Below are positions 44,749 to 55,470 of a stretch of DNA of 64,000 bases, one piece after another (position 1 is the first letter of the stretch; every line of letters starts with the position of its first letter). Source of the DNA: Yarrowia lipolytica (taxonomy: Eukaryota; Ascomycota; Dipodascomycetes; Dipodascales); NCBI RefSeq assembly GCF_001761485.1, contig NC_090775.1:1302001-1366000 (forward strand), written 5' to 3'. Under the pieces are notes generated by a model, which was not told the DNA's origin, searched no databases, and saw nothing but the letters and a program-made list of their open reading frames with translations. The position numbers were made by a program, and so were the translations under genes.

Positions 44749-45094
44749 TGATGTTGAAAACTGGACTTTATGTCTACATGAGTGCAAAAATTCAAAAATT
44801 CAACGCCAATAACCCGGCTTATTAGGTATATAGCTGTAATGAATCATTAGCATAAAAAAAACCCGCTATCGTTGTAGGAGCGTTACAGACGACAAAGGGA
44901 GATATAAACGGTCATTGTTGATTGCCGCGGATACGCTATTCATTCTACACTAAACTAAACTCATCAATGGACTCGAAATAACTATCAATATTGAATTGGT
45001 TTACTATATCAAAATAGGGAAAGAACTACATTGTAGGCGGTCGAAAGCGTGAATGTGAAGCGGAAAAGAGAGAATAAATAGTTGGTAGAAATCA
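44749..45094. other. Spacer upstream of tRNA-Gln
   Basis: This 346-base AT-rich spacer holds a short repeat (caaaaattcaaaaattcaac, about 44783-44803). Nothing else is seen. Confidence 0.5.
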
Positions 45095-45634
45095 CTACTC
45101 CTTGGTTGCGCCAATGGTGAACTTGTTGGGCTTGTCACAGGCGTACTTGCCGTTGAAAACGTAGACATCGTTTCCTCCGTGAAGAGGGTCGTCGTTGGAA
45201 ACGCAAGAGTAGAACTCCTTAGTGCCGTAAGAAGAGAACTCTTTGACGGAGCCGTCACCGGAGAAGCCCCAGCCACCGTTGTAGCCCTTACCGGTCTCGG
45301 CTGGATGCTCGTTGACGACAAGCTGACCATTGTCGGCAACGTAAAGTTCCTTGGGAGGCTGGCCGTCAGAAATGACGTTGGCAAGAGCGTCGCCGATGGA
45401 GTCAACGGTAAAGTTGGAGTAGCCCTGGGTCAGGCCCCAGACAATGTTTTCTCCTCGGACCTGAAGGGGCTTCATGCCGGTGACGCCGGCTCCAGGAAAC
45501 AGGTTAAGGACGTACTTGGGGGTGTCATTGTGGTTATCCTTCTGGTCGTTGGAGGCGGGCTGCTCACCGCAAGCAACGGGGGCTGCAATGGCGGCGGTGG
45601 CGGCAGTGAGAATGGCAAGAGACTTGAAAAGCAT
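45095..45634 (-). CDS. Small secreted protein, unknown
   Basis: The product has 179 residues and a clear signal peptide (MLFKSLAILTAATAAIAA, probable cleavage after residue 17 or 18). The mature part has four cysteines or fewer (CGEQ; YSCVSND; KYACDKP), aromatic and glycine-rich loops (GYNGGWGFSGDGS) and short strands (KYVLNLFPGA, NIVWGLTQGY, FYSCVSND, DVYVFNGKYACD). This suggests a small beta-sandwich. No GPI signal is present. It probably acts in the cell wall or medium. I do not recognise the family with certainty; it could be a But2-like or wall-associated domain. A (TG)n run lies in its leader (45649-45671, GTGTGT on the plus strand). Confidence 0.8.
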   Translation of the reverse strand: MLFKSLAILTAATAAIAAPVACGEQPASNDQKDNHNDTPKYVLNLFPGAGVTGMKPLQVRGENIVWGLTQGYSNFTVDSIGDALANVISDGQPPKELYVADNGQLVVNEHPAETGKGYNGGWGFSGDGSVKEFSSYGTKEFYSCVSNDDPLHGGNDVYVFNGKYACDKPNKFTIGATKE

Positions 45635-46973
45635 TGTAGAAGTGGTTATGTGTGTGTGTGTGTGTGTGTGTTTGTTGTTGGAAAACTGACAGTTGTTTGA
45701 TATGGATTAGAGAGGGGAAGAGGTGGGGTTTATATATTGGAGTTTTTGGCACTTTTGCTGGCCACCGGGGGCTTTCTGATAGCAAGACTCTAGCAACTGA
45801 GCAAGTCTTTCTACGTCATGCTGAGTGTTCTCGCTTAAATATTCCTTGCGTTGTACATGCAGGCTAAGCAACGGGTGGAAGCAGAACAATGAGACATTTA
45901 TCTGGGGCATGTACATGTATACTTAGAGACGAGTGGACCGAGTGGATTCATGATGCCAGATCAACCAATTTACCACCCGGAACCCGCCCAATATCTCCAT
46001 ATCCATCCACTACGAGTCCCATTTAGGTCGATTGAAAAGTTCGAGGATGTTAGAGTTTGGGCAAAAATAGCACCAGTAACTTCGAAACGTCATTGCACAG
46101 CCAAACGGCACAGAGTGTGGGGGCGGTGGAAGAAAAAAGACGATTGGGGATATTAATAGAAAGTTTGCAAGGTTTTTAAAAGACGGTCGGCATTGGAGAT
46201 CTGAGGGGGAGGGGGGATACGGGGGTTGTGAGAAGATTCGGTAGTGACCATACTATGGTCTCTCTGGTTTGCACAATCCAAGCAACTACAGTAATGACAG
46301 CAGCCGTATTGGTTGCACTAGTTGTAGCGCACTCCTGATGCCCCAGCAGACTACTTGTAGAACCTTGAGACAATTATCATAACCGTTGAGTTAGGTTTCT
46401 ACGGCATCACCTTTAAACGGCATGGTTATTCAGAATGCATCGATGAAGTGGGGATAGTAGTGTTCGGAGGAAAGATCGTCTCACTGTATTGAGAGACACG
46501 TGGATACGAGTGTTGAACGATGCACTGGAGAGACACATCTAAGACAATGGAGTGTGAACCGGTGGTTAATGGTGAATACAATTATCAGTCGAGTACAACT
46601 ATTGCCATCATCATCTCTGAGAACCTACATCATCGCACATACACACCATAACTGCGAGTTATACCTTCAAAGGGCAGCAACCAATTGCCTTTGGCTAGGG
46701 GTTCACGGATCACATGAGAAGAGCACGGCTGTCTGGGTTTTTCCAGCGTCACATAGCAAGTATGTACAAGTCTTGGCAGTACGGATCGGATGGTATTGCG
46801 TGAGCGTGGTAGTGGTCAACCATCAGGTGAAGTACTTTACGTTACCAGCACGTGCTGTACTCATATACCCAATATCAGCATTGTCGTTAACCACGGTTGA
46901 ATGTATTTACATCTATAAAATTAGTTGAATCTCTTGTTTGTCTTGTCTTAGCATATTGGTCTCTCCTCACCAC
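45635..46973. other. Intergenic region upstream of the secreted protein
   Basis: About 1.3 kb between two minus-strand genes. It contains the GT microsatellite (about 45649-45671) and otherwise unstructured sequence. No supported gene was found. Confidence 0.45.
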
Positions 46974-48383
46974 TTAATACAACAGTCGGGTGGAGATCTT
47001 GAAGGGGGTCTGCTCGAGCTTCTCGTACAGAGTCTTGATGTCGGCCTGATCGACGTCAGCAATGTCGGCCATCAGGTAGGCAATATCACCACGCGACTCA
47101 GAGTACTGCTTCTCAATGTTATGGGAGGCGAAAATCTCGTTGACGGACAGAAGCACACCAGGCACGTTCTTATGCACGTACAGGATTCGCACGTGGTCGT
47201 GCTCCTCGGCGTGGTTGACCACGTTGAGGTTGACCTCGGGGAAGTTGACGGCACCAACAGAGGAACCCTCGTTGATGTACTTGGTGAGAGCGGTGCCGAC
47301 CTCGATACCAATGGCGGACTGGGCCTCCTCGGTGGAGCCTCCAATATGGGGAGACATGATGAGGTTGGGCAGGGTGAGGAGCTCATTGGTCCACTCGTTG
47401 AGGTGGGAGCCAAACTCGTTTGAGCCGTTCTTGGCAGGCTCCTTGGGGAAGACGTCGACGGCGGCTCCAGCAAGCTTTCCGGACTTCATGGCAGAGATGA
47501 GCTCGGGAATGTCAATGACCTTGCCTCGGGCGTTGTTGATGAGGTACGAGCCGTTCTTCATGCCGTCGAACTGGGCCTTGGACATGAGGTTCATGGTCTC
47601 GGGCAGCTCGGGCACGTGCAGAGAGACGTAGTCGGCCTGGGCCAGCAGCTCGGCAAGGGTGGGCACCTGCTTGGCGGTACCGAGACCCATGATCATGATC
47701 ACGTCGTAGTAAATGACGTTCATGCCCATGGACTCGGCGAGAACGGACAGCTGGGAGCCAATGTGGCCGTAGCCCACAATTCCGAGAGTCTTGCCTCGGA
47801 TCTCCCAGCACTTGGCGGAGACCTTGTTCCAGGTGCCGGCGTGCATCTCGATGTTTCGGTCGCCCAGCTGTCGCGACAGCATGATGATCTCGCAGATGAC
47901 CAGCTCGGCCACAGACCGCGAGTTGGAGAAAGGCGAGTTGAACACGGCAATACCGTTGTTGGCGGCGTACTCGAGATCGACCTGGTTGGTACCGATGCAG
48001 AAACAACCAATGGCAATGAGGTTCTTGGCCTCCTTGAGCACCCGTGAGTTGAGCTTGGTCTTGGATCGGATACCAACCACCTGCACATCTCGGATCTTCT
48101 CAATCAGCTCCTCCTCGTCCAGCGACGACTTGTGGGTCTCCACCTGGTAGCCCTGGCCCTCGAGAATGTCAATGGCTGTCTGGTTGACGTTTTCCAGCAG
48201 CAGGATCTTGATGTCGCCGGTGGAAAACGGCTTCAGCTTGTTGGTTCGCGCAGCGGTGTAAGAGTATCGTCGCTGTCGGGGCTTGCCCTGGAACGAGCCC
48301 GAGACGGGCGATCCGTACGACGTGATGGGCGAAGACGAGACCGAAACCTCGTTTTCGTTCACGGGAATGTTGACGGCGGACAT
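46974..48383 (-). CDS. SER3: D-3-phosphoglycerate dehydrogenase
   Basis: The product is 469 residues from the ATG at 48383, the same length as S. cerevisiae Ser3/Ser33. The frame is open further upstream, but those residues are not conserved. It oxidises 3-phosphoglycerate to 3-phosphohydroxypyruvate, the first step of serine synthesis. The fungal N-terminal extension includes PRQRRYSYTAARTNKLKPFS. The NAD-binding core has LGIVGYGHIGSQLSVLAESMG, and catalytic residues are in FNSPFSNSRSVAEL, INNARGKVIDIPEL and LIMSPHIGGSTEEAQ. The C-terminal ACT domain is VRILYVHKNVPGVLLSVNEI...IAYLMADI, the expected serine feedback site. A single gene could serve for both yeast paralogues. Confidence 0.97.
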   Translation of the reverse strand: MSAVNIPVNENEVSVSSSPITSYGSPVSGSFQGKPRQRRYSYTAARTNKLKPFSTGDIKILLLENVNQTAIDILEGQGYQVETHKSSLDEEELIEKIRDVQVVGIRSKTKLNSRVLKEAKNLIAIGCFCIGTNQVDLEYAANNGIAVFNSPFSNSRSVAELVICEIIMLSRQLGDRNIEMHAGTWNKVSAKCWEIRGKTLGIVGYGHIGSQLSVLAESMGMNVIYYDVIMIMGLGTAKQVPTLAELLAQADYVSLHVPELPETMNLMSKAQFDGMKNGSYLINNARGKVIDIPELISAMKSGKLAGAAVDVFPKEPAKNGSNEFGSHLNEWTNELLTLPNLIMSPHIGGSTEEAQSAIGIEVGTALTKYINEGSSVGAVNFPEVNLNVVNHAEEHDHVRILYVHKNVPGVLLSVNEIFASHNIEKQYSESRGDIAYLMADIADVDQADIKTLYEKLEQTPFKISTRLLY

Positions 48384-50632
48384 GGTGTGGCGGGGGTTGT
48401 TGGCGATGTAACGACGACTGGTCTGTTCGTATGTGCGACAATGCACCGTTTTATCTGTGGGCCGTTTTAGGTTCGAAATTTTGTCTGAACTATGACGCAT
48501 CCATTTCATGCAATCACGTGTACCTGAGACTAAGCACAAGTCGAGATAGCACCATACAAGCGGTGAATAGTCTGAGTCACGATAGATATACGATATACGC
48601 CACTTGCTGTTGATTACTCAGCCAAAACAAACAAAAAAACCCCTCCCTCCCACAACACTACATGGTCTCCATAACATAAATATATCCACTTTTACTTCTT
48701 GTCCAAACTGTGGCTGTGGCTGATGGGTGGCTAACTCCCTCAATGGACTCACAAAGTTCCTGGTCCCAGGCAGAAAAGGTTTGTCAAATTTTGATTTTTT
48801 TTTTTTGGAAGTTTTTTTTGGAAGTTTTTTTTATTTCCCCTTCTCTTGTCTTGGTCTGAGTCATCTACAGCAAGCGAGTACTCGTATCAGCGAATCAGAC
48901 GGAAAATAACTGCGTTAGAATTGACCAAACAGCGGTCACGTGACGGAAGTCTTGGTCTCTGCAACGGCCCCCTTCCCGAGCCAGACGTGTCGCCAAGTCG
49001 CTACCGGTAGCGCTCTCGTTTCCGTCGCCTTCTCCATAGTTTACGCCACAACTGCAGCCAAACCCTAAGACATGACTCTGGCCGATCCGAGTGGGCTCAA
49101 CGGTAGGAGGTGGAGCAGTACGTGGTTGAAGGCTTGAAGGAAGCAGGTGAATCGGGGCGGTGCAATACGATACGGATGTTGCAGTGGAGTGGCTACAGTA
49201 CGAGTGCGGCACTGGGCGAGTATCACTGTGGTACTCATACTTACAGTTGAGAATGGTGTTGGGTCGAAACTGGGGAGTGGGTTCTGGTTGGACGATCATG
49301 ATGCGGGTGGTGAGTGGAGCTGCGGTGACGACACAGACCGTGTCACTCCGTGGGCATATATAAAGACCGTGGTTCGTCTTGGCCTGCCTCACTCCTCACA
49401 CACATTCGTCCAGGTCAATACAAGGTCTAACATGGTACGTCAGACATGTGTGTCGCTCTGAGTCTATCATTGACCTGTCCAGAAGGGGCAGAGAGGTACG
49501 GAAGGGGAGGTCCGGAGGGAGGTCCGGGCAATGGAAAGATCTAGGGCACTCTCTAGAGTAAGTGCAAAATGCATATCAACATGGCTTTTTTTTTTTTTTT
49601 CACCGCATCAATCGCATCGCTCTGACCTTTCTGGCAACTCTCTTCAACCACTATCGACATCGACATCATGTACGACAGTTAAAGCCAAAGTCTTTTTTTC
49701 GGGGTCTGAAAAAGAGTGCAACTTTCGCCAGAAGGGGCGGAACCCGGCTGTGGAAGGAGAATGACACGGTTACGGGAGGGAAGAGTCGGCGAATCAATCA
49801 TCGAGACGGCTCCGAATCCACTGGTCTTGGTCTTGTCTCCACACTCCTCTTGGAAGGCGGCCCAAGTGGGTCCTCGTCGCACTTTGTCGAGACCAAGTGA
49901 TTTACCTCTGGACCCTGCCACAAATCTCGCAACAAAACATTGCTCCAAGGCACCATTGTCGCTGCTACTAAATGCTGAAGAAGACATGGGGATTGATAAA
50001 GGCGTCCGAAATGTCCAAGATCCTCGTTTTCCTTTTTCCAGCAAAAAAATGCCCAAAATGAACTACATTTACTCTACCATATGTACTCCTCACTTACCTG
50101 CCTTTTAGTTAGAGTTTTTAGTTGGAATTTGTTGAAAAAAAAAGTCTGCTGGGGGTTCAAAATCAATGTTGCGAAGGGAGGAGGGGAAAACCATGGACAC
50201 AAAGAGATAGCCAATGTATGGTTAGTTAACAAATGTCTTATAATATTGGGGTGTTTACATACAAATAGTTCTGGTTATCTACATATTAATCACTATCCAT
50301 CATTCTACATAGTTTCGAATAATACTTAGAGTTTACTTTACCAGTTGATAGACTACAATGTGGTACTTGGATTTGTCGATCCCATGGGCACACCACTCAA
50401 CCAGACTCGGCGTTACACACCAACATTTACCACAGTTGTGGTGTCATGGTTTCTCCTCCGCAACTTATAAAGACCTCTTTATCTCTCTATTTGGCGCTCT
50501 GACGTCCCCAACTATGTCCCTGGCTAACATGTCCACCCCGCCCGAAAATTCAGAATAGAGTTGCGCATCGCCTTAGGGACGTCTCTCGGCGACACTAGTC
50601 TCATATCTATTCCCCAGTGCCTACACAACACC
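48384..50632. other. Divergent 2.2-kb region SER3 / OMA1 with a two-way TATA element
   Basis: The region holds T-rich tracts (48793-48835, 49586-49600), a GTCACGTGAC palindrome (48936-48945) and a central catatataaag (49354-49364) that could act in both directions. Downstream on the plus strand an ATG (49432) is followed at once by GTACGT. On the minus strand an ATG (49300) leads an 18-codon stretch ending at a GTAAGTATG donor, with the only CTAACGCAG acceptor near 48913-48905. Neither gives a recognisable protein, so I do not call a gene. Confidence 0.4.
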
Positions 50633-51586
50633 ATGTGGAGACGGTTTTCCGGATGGCGACACTTTTCCAGCGCCGCGTCGCGGTCGTCGCGCTACAACTC
50701 TTTCCGGGGCTCGCACAACCAGGGCCCCTTTCCCATCCGAATCCAGTGGAACCACAAGACAGCAAAGATCGCCGGAGCCGTGGGCGCCCTGGGAGTCGCC
50801 TTCTACGTCACCCACCTGGAGAAGGCTCCGGTGACGGGACGAACCCGATTCATGTGCATTTCCGAGTCTCTGGAGCGCCAGATTGGCGATTCGGAGTTTG
50901 AACAGCAACTGCAGGAGTTCAAGCCGTACCTGCTGCCCGACAACTCACCCACGGTCCAACGGGTCAAGAAGATCATGCGCCGAATCATCGCCGTGTCGGA
51001 TATCAAGGATCTGGACTGGCGAGTGTTTGTGGTGGACAAACCGGGCATGCCTCCCAACGCCTTTGTCATGCCCAACGGAAAGGTGTTTGTCTTCTCGTCC
51101 ATCCTGCCCATCTGTGGCGATGACGACGGTCTGGCTACAGTTCTGGCTCACGAAACAGCCCATCAGGTGGCTCGACACACGGCCGAAAAGCTGTCGTGGG
51201 CGCCCATCTACATGCTTATTGGTTTTGCGCTGTATGCAGTGACTGGATCCGACGCCTTCAATCGGTTCATTGTCTCGTCGCTCATGGAAAAGCCCTCCAG
51301 CAGACACATGGAGACCGAGGCCGACTACATTGGGCTGATGATGATGTCCAAGGCGTGCTTTGACCCGCATGCTGCCATTGGTCTGTGGGAACGAATGCTT
51401 AAGGCCGAGGGCAGCAATGCGCTCATGAGCAAGATGCAGTTCTTATCTACCCATCCGTCGTCGGAGCGACGAATCCAGAACATGATCAAGTGGCAGCCGG
51501 AGGCCGACGAGGAGCGACGCAAGGCTGGATGTGATGAACATGACCATCATTGGACCGGGTTTCAGGGGCTGTCCAAACATTACTAG
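50633..51586 (+). CDS. OMA1: Mitochondrial inner-membrane metalloendopeptidase
   Basis: The product is 317 residues from the ATG at 50633 (MWRRFSGWRHFSSAASRSSR), which starts a typical mitochondrial presequence rich in R and S. Upstream in-frame codons do not fit a presequence. Oma1 cleaves inner-membrane and dynamin-like proteins under stress and overlaps with the m-AAA protease. A hydrophobic segment (about 44-60, AGAVGALGVAFYVTHL) is the membrane anchor. The M48 zinc motif is HETAH (residues 173-177) in AHETAHQVARHTAEK, and the third ligand lies in HMETEADYIGLMMMSKACFD. The C-terminal LSTHPSSERRIQNM is also conserved. A UGUAUAUA motif lies 144 bases after the stop. Confidence 0.96.
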   Translation: MWRRFSGWRHFSSAASRSSRYNSFRGSHNQGPFPIRIQWNHKTAKIAGAVGALGVAFYVTHLEKAPVTGRTRFMCISESLERQIGDSEFEQQLQEFKPYLLPDNSPTVQRVKKIMRRIIAVSDIKDLDWRVFVVDKPGMPPNAFVMPNGKVFVFSSILPICGDDDGLATVLAHETAHQVARHTAEKLSWAPIYMLIGFALYAVTGSDAFNRFIVSSLMEKPSSRHMETEADYIGLMMMSKACFDPHAAIGLWERMLKAEGSNALMSKMQFLSTHPSSERRIQNMIKWQPEADEERRKAGCDEHDHHWTGFQGLSKHY

Positions 51587-51730
51587 ACGTCGGAACAGGC
51601 CAAACGAGTCGACCTACAGCGTTGGTCTTCACCCTTGATCCTCGATTTCTTGGCTTATTGATTGAGAAGCCTTTGCTCAATCCTCTGCTCAATCCTCTGA
51701 ACACCCCTGCCAGCCGTGTTTGGGCCAATT

Positions 51731-51738
51731 TGTATATA
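51731..51738 (+). promoter_or_regulatory. Puf3-type motif downstream of OMA1
   Basis: TGTATATA on the sense strand, 144 bases after the OMA1 stop. Whether it lies inside the mature 3' UTR is unknown. Confidence 0.4.
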
Positions 51739-51916
51739 TAATAGATAGATGTTAGATGAATGGTCCATAATCAGCCTTGAAGCAGTCGAAGCGGTTGAAA
51801 CCGAGCCATTGAAGCAGTCATAATCATCGCATAGAAGCCATAACCATCGCATAGAAGATCGAAGCCATCATAATCATCGCAATGGCACACTAGCACGTGC
51901 TCGTGCTCGTACTCGA

Positions 51917-51964
51917 TCGTACTCGTAATCGTAATCGTAATCGTAATCGTAATCGTACTCGTAC
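51917..51964. repeat. (TCGTAM)8 tandem hexamer
   Basis: Eight consecutive six-base units read TCGTAC, five TCGTAA, then two TCGTAC, forming a symmetric block of variants. Confidence 0.85.
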
Positions 51965-53019
51965 CGGTTCTATGCATAGACGCACACGGAAGATGGCATA
52001 TATACGACCGGAGATAGTTTGATTGTTTCACCTGCCTCGACACCGTGAGGGATTATCATGCTGTGACCGTGGACAAAGTGGACGAAGACACGGACGAAGA
52101 CACCCACAAAGACACGGACAAAAACATGACTATCGCCGGTCGAGAGGGAAGCATAAAGTGGGCTGTTCGTAGTTGAACTCTGGAGGTGTGGGCGGATCTC
52201 CTCCGCACTCCATCTATCAAGGTCACATATCTGTAGTTCTGTTACCCCTCGGTGGCAAAACCCGAGTGCTACAAGTTGCTGTCAAAGTGCAAGGTGCCAA
52301 ATTATTTATCTCCACGTCTCGTCCATTTGCCGCAGTTCTGCCCGGTCCCTTGCTAGCCGACTTGTGCCTCCTTGTCCGGTCCGAACCTCGGTAAGTTGGC
52401 GATAGTCCTCTATCGAACTCTCAAAGAGAAGAGGAAGACAAGACGAGAAGCAAAGTTGGCATGGTTCAAAAGTGCTTTTCCCAAGTAAGACACGCTAGCT
52501 ACATTTTGTCGAACCATGGCTGGACAACTGCCTTTGCTGGCCCAAGTACTTATATACTCGTAGCTACTTATGTACTGTACAGAAATCATTCACTCACACA
52601 GCACCGACACTCAGCACAGCAACACGACTCGTTCACCTCAGTCCACCGGCTGTCACATTCTCCTACCGCTGTCACATTCTCCTACAAGTAGTCGTTCGCT
52701 ACCGCCGCCACCGTGCATCACTCTCCCTCTGCCATTAATTAACTGCTACAATACTGAAATTAGCACCGTCACGATACAGTCCCATAAAGCACTCGGGACC
52801 AGCCCAAATCCAAATTCGGAGGCCATACAAGAGTCGCAAACGGACCGAAAAGAGGCCGAAAAGGGCATTTGAAGACTCCAACCGCCTTTATCGTCGTCAA
52901 TAGTGTCCCAAACCGCTTGTCCCCCCCAAACTCGACCTCATTCACCGACTTTTCAGGCTCATTTACCGACTCAGTCTCATTTACCCCTGCCCCTCCCTAC
53001 AGTGTGTACATGCATAATC

Positions 53020-55470
53020 ATGTTCACCTCCAGAGTTTCCGAAGCAAGCACCACCAACTTTATCCGGCCGACGGCACGGTCTCACATCCACTTTTTTTTC
53101 GCCTTCATCGCCGCAACCGTCCACCAACTGCTGCTCATGCTCTACCAACTGCTTGGAGACGGCTACCTCAAGTCGTTTGTCGACACAGGTATCACGCTGG
53201 CCCAACAGTCGGGGCTTTCGGGTATCGTCAACGCCTTGACTTCAGAGGCCAAACTGCGGATCGATAAACGGTCCATCATCAAAAAGCTGCTAGAGGACCA
53301 GGAAAACGCCGAGTCGTACTTTGACTGGCTCAAGGCGTCCAGCGAACTCGACTATCTGCTCGGCAACCAGGAATGGAAGGAAAGAGACGAGTGTCCAGCT
53401 TACGATTACGAATACGTCCGACTCCGATTGGACGAACTGAGACACGCCCGAACCAATAACGACACCACCCGACTGCTTTACCTCGTGCGAACAACGTGGA
53501 GTAGAAACCTCGGCAACCTCGGAGACGTCAAGCTCTACCACAACTCCTTTACCGGAACCAAACGACTCATCGAAGACTACATTCTGGAATGCGAACTGGC
53601 TCTCAACGCGCTCCTGGCAGCCGGAAACGACAAGATCCCGGACCAGGAGCTGCTCACGGAGCTGCTCAACACCAGAAAGGCATTTGGACGAACTGCCCTT
53701 CTGCTGTCCGGCGGAGGATGTCTCGGTCTGCTCCACACCGGTGTTCTCCAGGCCCTCTCAGACACATCGCTCTTGCCCCACGTCATATCGGGTTCGTCGG
53801 CAGGCTCAATCATGGCCGCGGGACTGTGCATTCACAAAGACGAAGAACACGAGGCTTTCATCACCGAGCTCATGGAGCGAGACTTTGACATTTTCGAAGA
53901 GTCCGGAAACGAAGACACGGTGCTCGAACGAGTGTCTCGAATGCTCAAACATGGATCGCTACTCGACAACAGATATATGCAGGACACTATGCGAGAATTA
54001 TTTGGCGACATGACCTTTCTGGAGGCCTACAACCGGACTCGCCGTATTCTCAACGTTACGGTATCGTCTGCTGGCATCTACGAAATGCCTCGTTTGCTCA
54101 ACTACCTGACGGCCCCCAACGTACTCATTTGGTCGGCTGTCTGCGCCTCCTGCTCGGTGCCTCTCATTTTCAATGCCTACACTCTGCTTGAAAAGGAGCC
54201 CAAAACAGGAGCTATTCAGACCTGGAACGCTTCTTCGCTGCGGTTCATTGACGGATCCGTCTATGCCGACGTGCCCATTGCGCGTCTCTCAGAAATGTTC
54301 AATGTAAATCATTTCATTGTCTCGCAGGTAAACCCTCACGTTGCTCCTTTCCTCAAGCTCACAGAAGACAAGGCCAACCCGGACTCGGTCGACGAAATCT
54401 ACACGCTCAAGCTTTGGCACAACTTCAAGACGCTGGTCACCGACGAGGTCATGCACCAGTTGCAGGTGCTGTACGAGTTTGGCATCTTCAAGAACCTGTG
54501 TTCGAAAATGGGAGGCGTACTGTCCCAGCGATACAAGGGAGACATCACAATCCTGCCCCAGGTCCATCTCTCAGAGCTCCCGGGAATTCTTACTAACCCC
54601 ACTGCCGCATACATGAAGGACACCAACCGACGAGGTGCCCAGGCCACTTATCGAAAGATCTCGCTCATTCGAAACCACTGTGCCATTGAGTTGGCGCTGG
54701 ATCGAGCTATCCACGAACTCAAGGCCCGTATGCTCCCCTCCAAGCTTGGATCAGGACGTACATCCCCGCAAGGTACTTTTAAGCATTCGCAGTCGTCCAA
54801 CCAGATTTCTGCGCTCAAACCTCCTTCTCGTCACATGTCTGCTTCATCGGCAACCACAGCACATACGCGTCTTCGGAACCGAAAGTCGTTTTCTCATGCA
54901 CGTATCAAGAGTGATGCGGCCGCTGTGTTCGACAAGGAGCCTATTCACGAGACGCCCAAGTCGTCGCCTCAGAGCTCGTATGTCAACTTGCACCGATCTG
55001 CAAGTGAGCGGTCGAGACGACCCAAGTCTGCATTCAATCTGGGCTCTCTGCCGACCTCTCCTCTTTATCATCCGCATCTGACCCACTCCATGTCTATGGG
55101 GGGAGCCAATCAGGCGCCTCTGTACAATCCTGGGCGCGGTTCTGTGTCTCAGAACACCTCCCCTGGGACCAAAATCCCCGGAAACGCTGATCCGTCGTAC
55201 TTTGATGGACCCAACAATGTGCGTTTCCACTGGGACAGCGACGACGACGATGTGCGAGAGACGGAGTTCCTCAACAACATGTCTTCGTCGTCTTCACGAA
55301 GAGTTTCTCCTGTCCAGAGTCGTCGAGCCAGTGTTGATGGACTGCGAAACTCTGTCGTATCCACCGCCACCAGTGTCACCGACGGTTCCGTGTCCAGCAG
55401 ACCGTCCCGAGCGTGGGAGAGCATTTCCCAGCTGTTTGAAGGGGACGAGAACTGTTCTGACTCGTGCTAA
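53020..55470 (+). CDS. TGL4: Patatin-type triacylglycerol lipase
   Basis: The product is 816 residues from the ATG at 53020 (MFTSRVSEAS), the first ATG in a frame that is open further upstream. It belongs to the Tgl3/4/5 family of lipid-droplet lipases that mobilise stored triacylglycerol. A hydrophobic N-terminal segment (HIHFFFAFIAATVHQLLLML) is followed by the family DUF3336 region (WKERDECPAYDYEYVRLRLD). The patatin domain has the oxyanion glycines LLSGGGCLGLLHTGV (231-236), the nucleophile S260 in SGSSAGS, and the catalytic aspartate in RFIDGSVYADVP. The C-terminal 220 residues are serine- and arginine-rich and disordered, with probable phosphorylation sites, and end in SDSC. I use TGL4 because the Yarrowia TGL4 gene lies in this chromosomal region as I recall; TGL3 is the alternative. 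Confidence 0.9.
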   Translation: MFTSRVSEASTTNFIRPTARSHIHFFFAFIAATVHQLLLMLYQLLGDGYLKSFVDTGITLAQQSGLSGIVNALTSEAKLRIDKRSIIKKLLEDQENAESYFDWLKASSELDYLLGNQEWKERDECPAYDYEYVRLRLDELRHARTNNDTTRLLYLVRTTWSRNLGNLGDVKLYHNSFTGTKRLIEDYILECELALNALLAAGNDKIPDQELLTELLNTRKAFGRTALLLSGGGCLGLLHTGVLQALSDTSLLPHVISGSSAGSIMAAGLCIHKDEEHEAFITELMERDFDIFEESGNEDTVLERVSRMLKHGSLLDNRYMQDTMRELFGDMTFLEAYNRTRRILNVTVSSAGIYEMPRLLNYLTAPNVLIWSAVCASCSVPLIFNAYTLLEKEPKTGAIQTWNASSLRFIDGSVYADVPIARLSEMFNVNHFIVSQVNPHVAPFLKLTEDKANPDSVDEIYTLKLWHNFKTLVTDEVMHQLQVLYEFGIFKNLCSKMGGVLSQRYKGDITILPQVHLSELPGILTNPTAAYMKDTNRRGAQATYRKISLIRNHCAIELALDRAIHELKARMLPSKLGSGRTSPQGTFKHSQSSNQISALKPPSRHMSASSATTAHTRLRNRKSFSHARIKSDAAAVFDKEPIHETPKSSPQSSYVNLHRSASERSRRPKSAFNLGSLPTSPLYHPHLTHSMSMGGANQAPLYNPGRGSVSQNTSPGTKIPGNADPSYFDGPNNVRFHWDSDDDDVRETEFLNNMSSSSSRRVSPVQSRRASVDGLRNSVVSTATSVTDGSVSSRPSRAWESISQLFEGDENCSDSC

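Larger units (their letters stand above)
51587..53019. other. Intergenic region with several short tandem repeats
   Basis: About 1.4 kb. It carries ctcaatcctctg repeated (about 51675-51700), three imperfect copies of cataatcatcgcatagaag (about 51819-51880), the TCGTAM array listed separately, and acgaagacac-like repeats (about 52081-52122). The last 500 bases are probably the promoter and leader of the lipase gene. No gene is visible. Confidence 0.5.

Noticed and set aside
49562-50056. Overlapping open frames of 110-130 codons on both strands
   Set aside because: Composition differs from real genes here, the starts are not supported, and frames overlap on opposite strands.
50088-50100. tcacttacctgcc resembling the 5' end of U1 snRNA
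   Set aside because: The stem-loop I motif and Sm site do not follow, so the match is probably chance.
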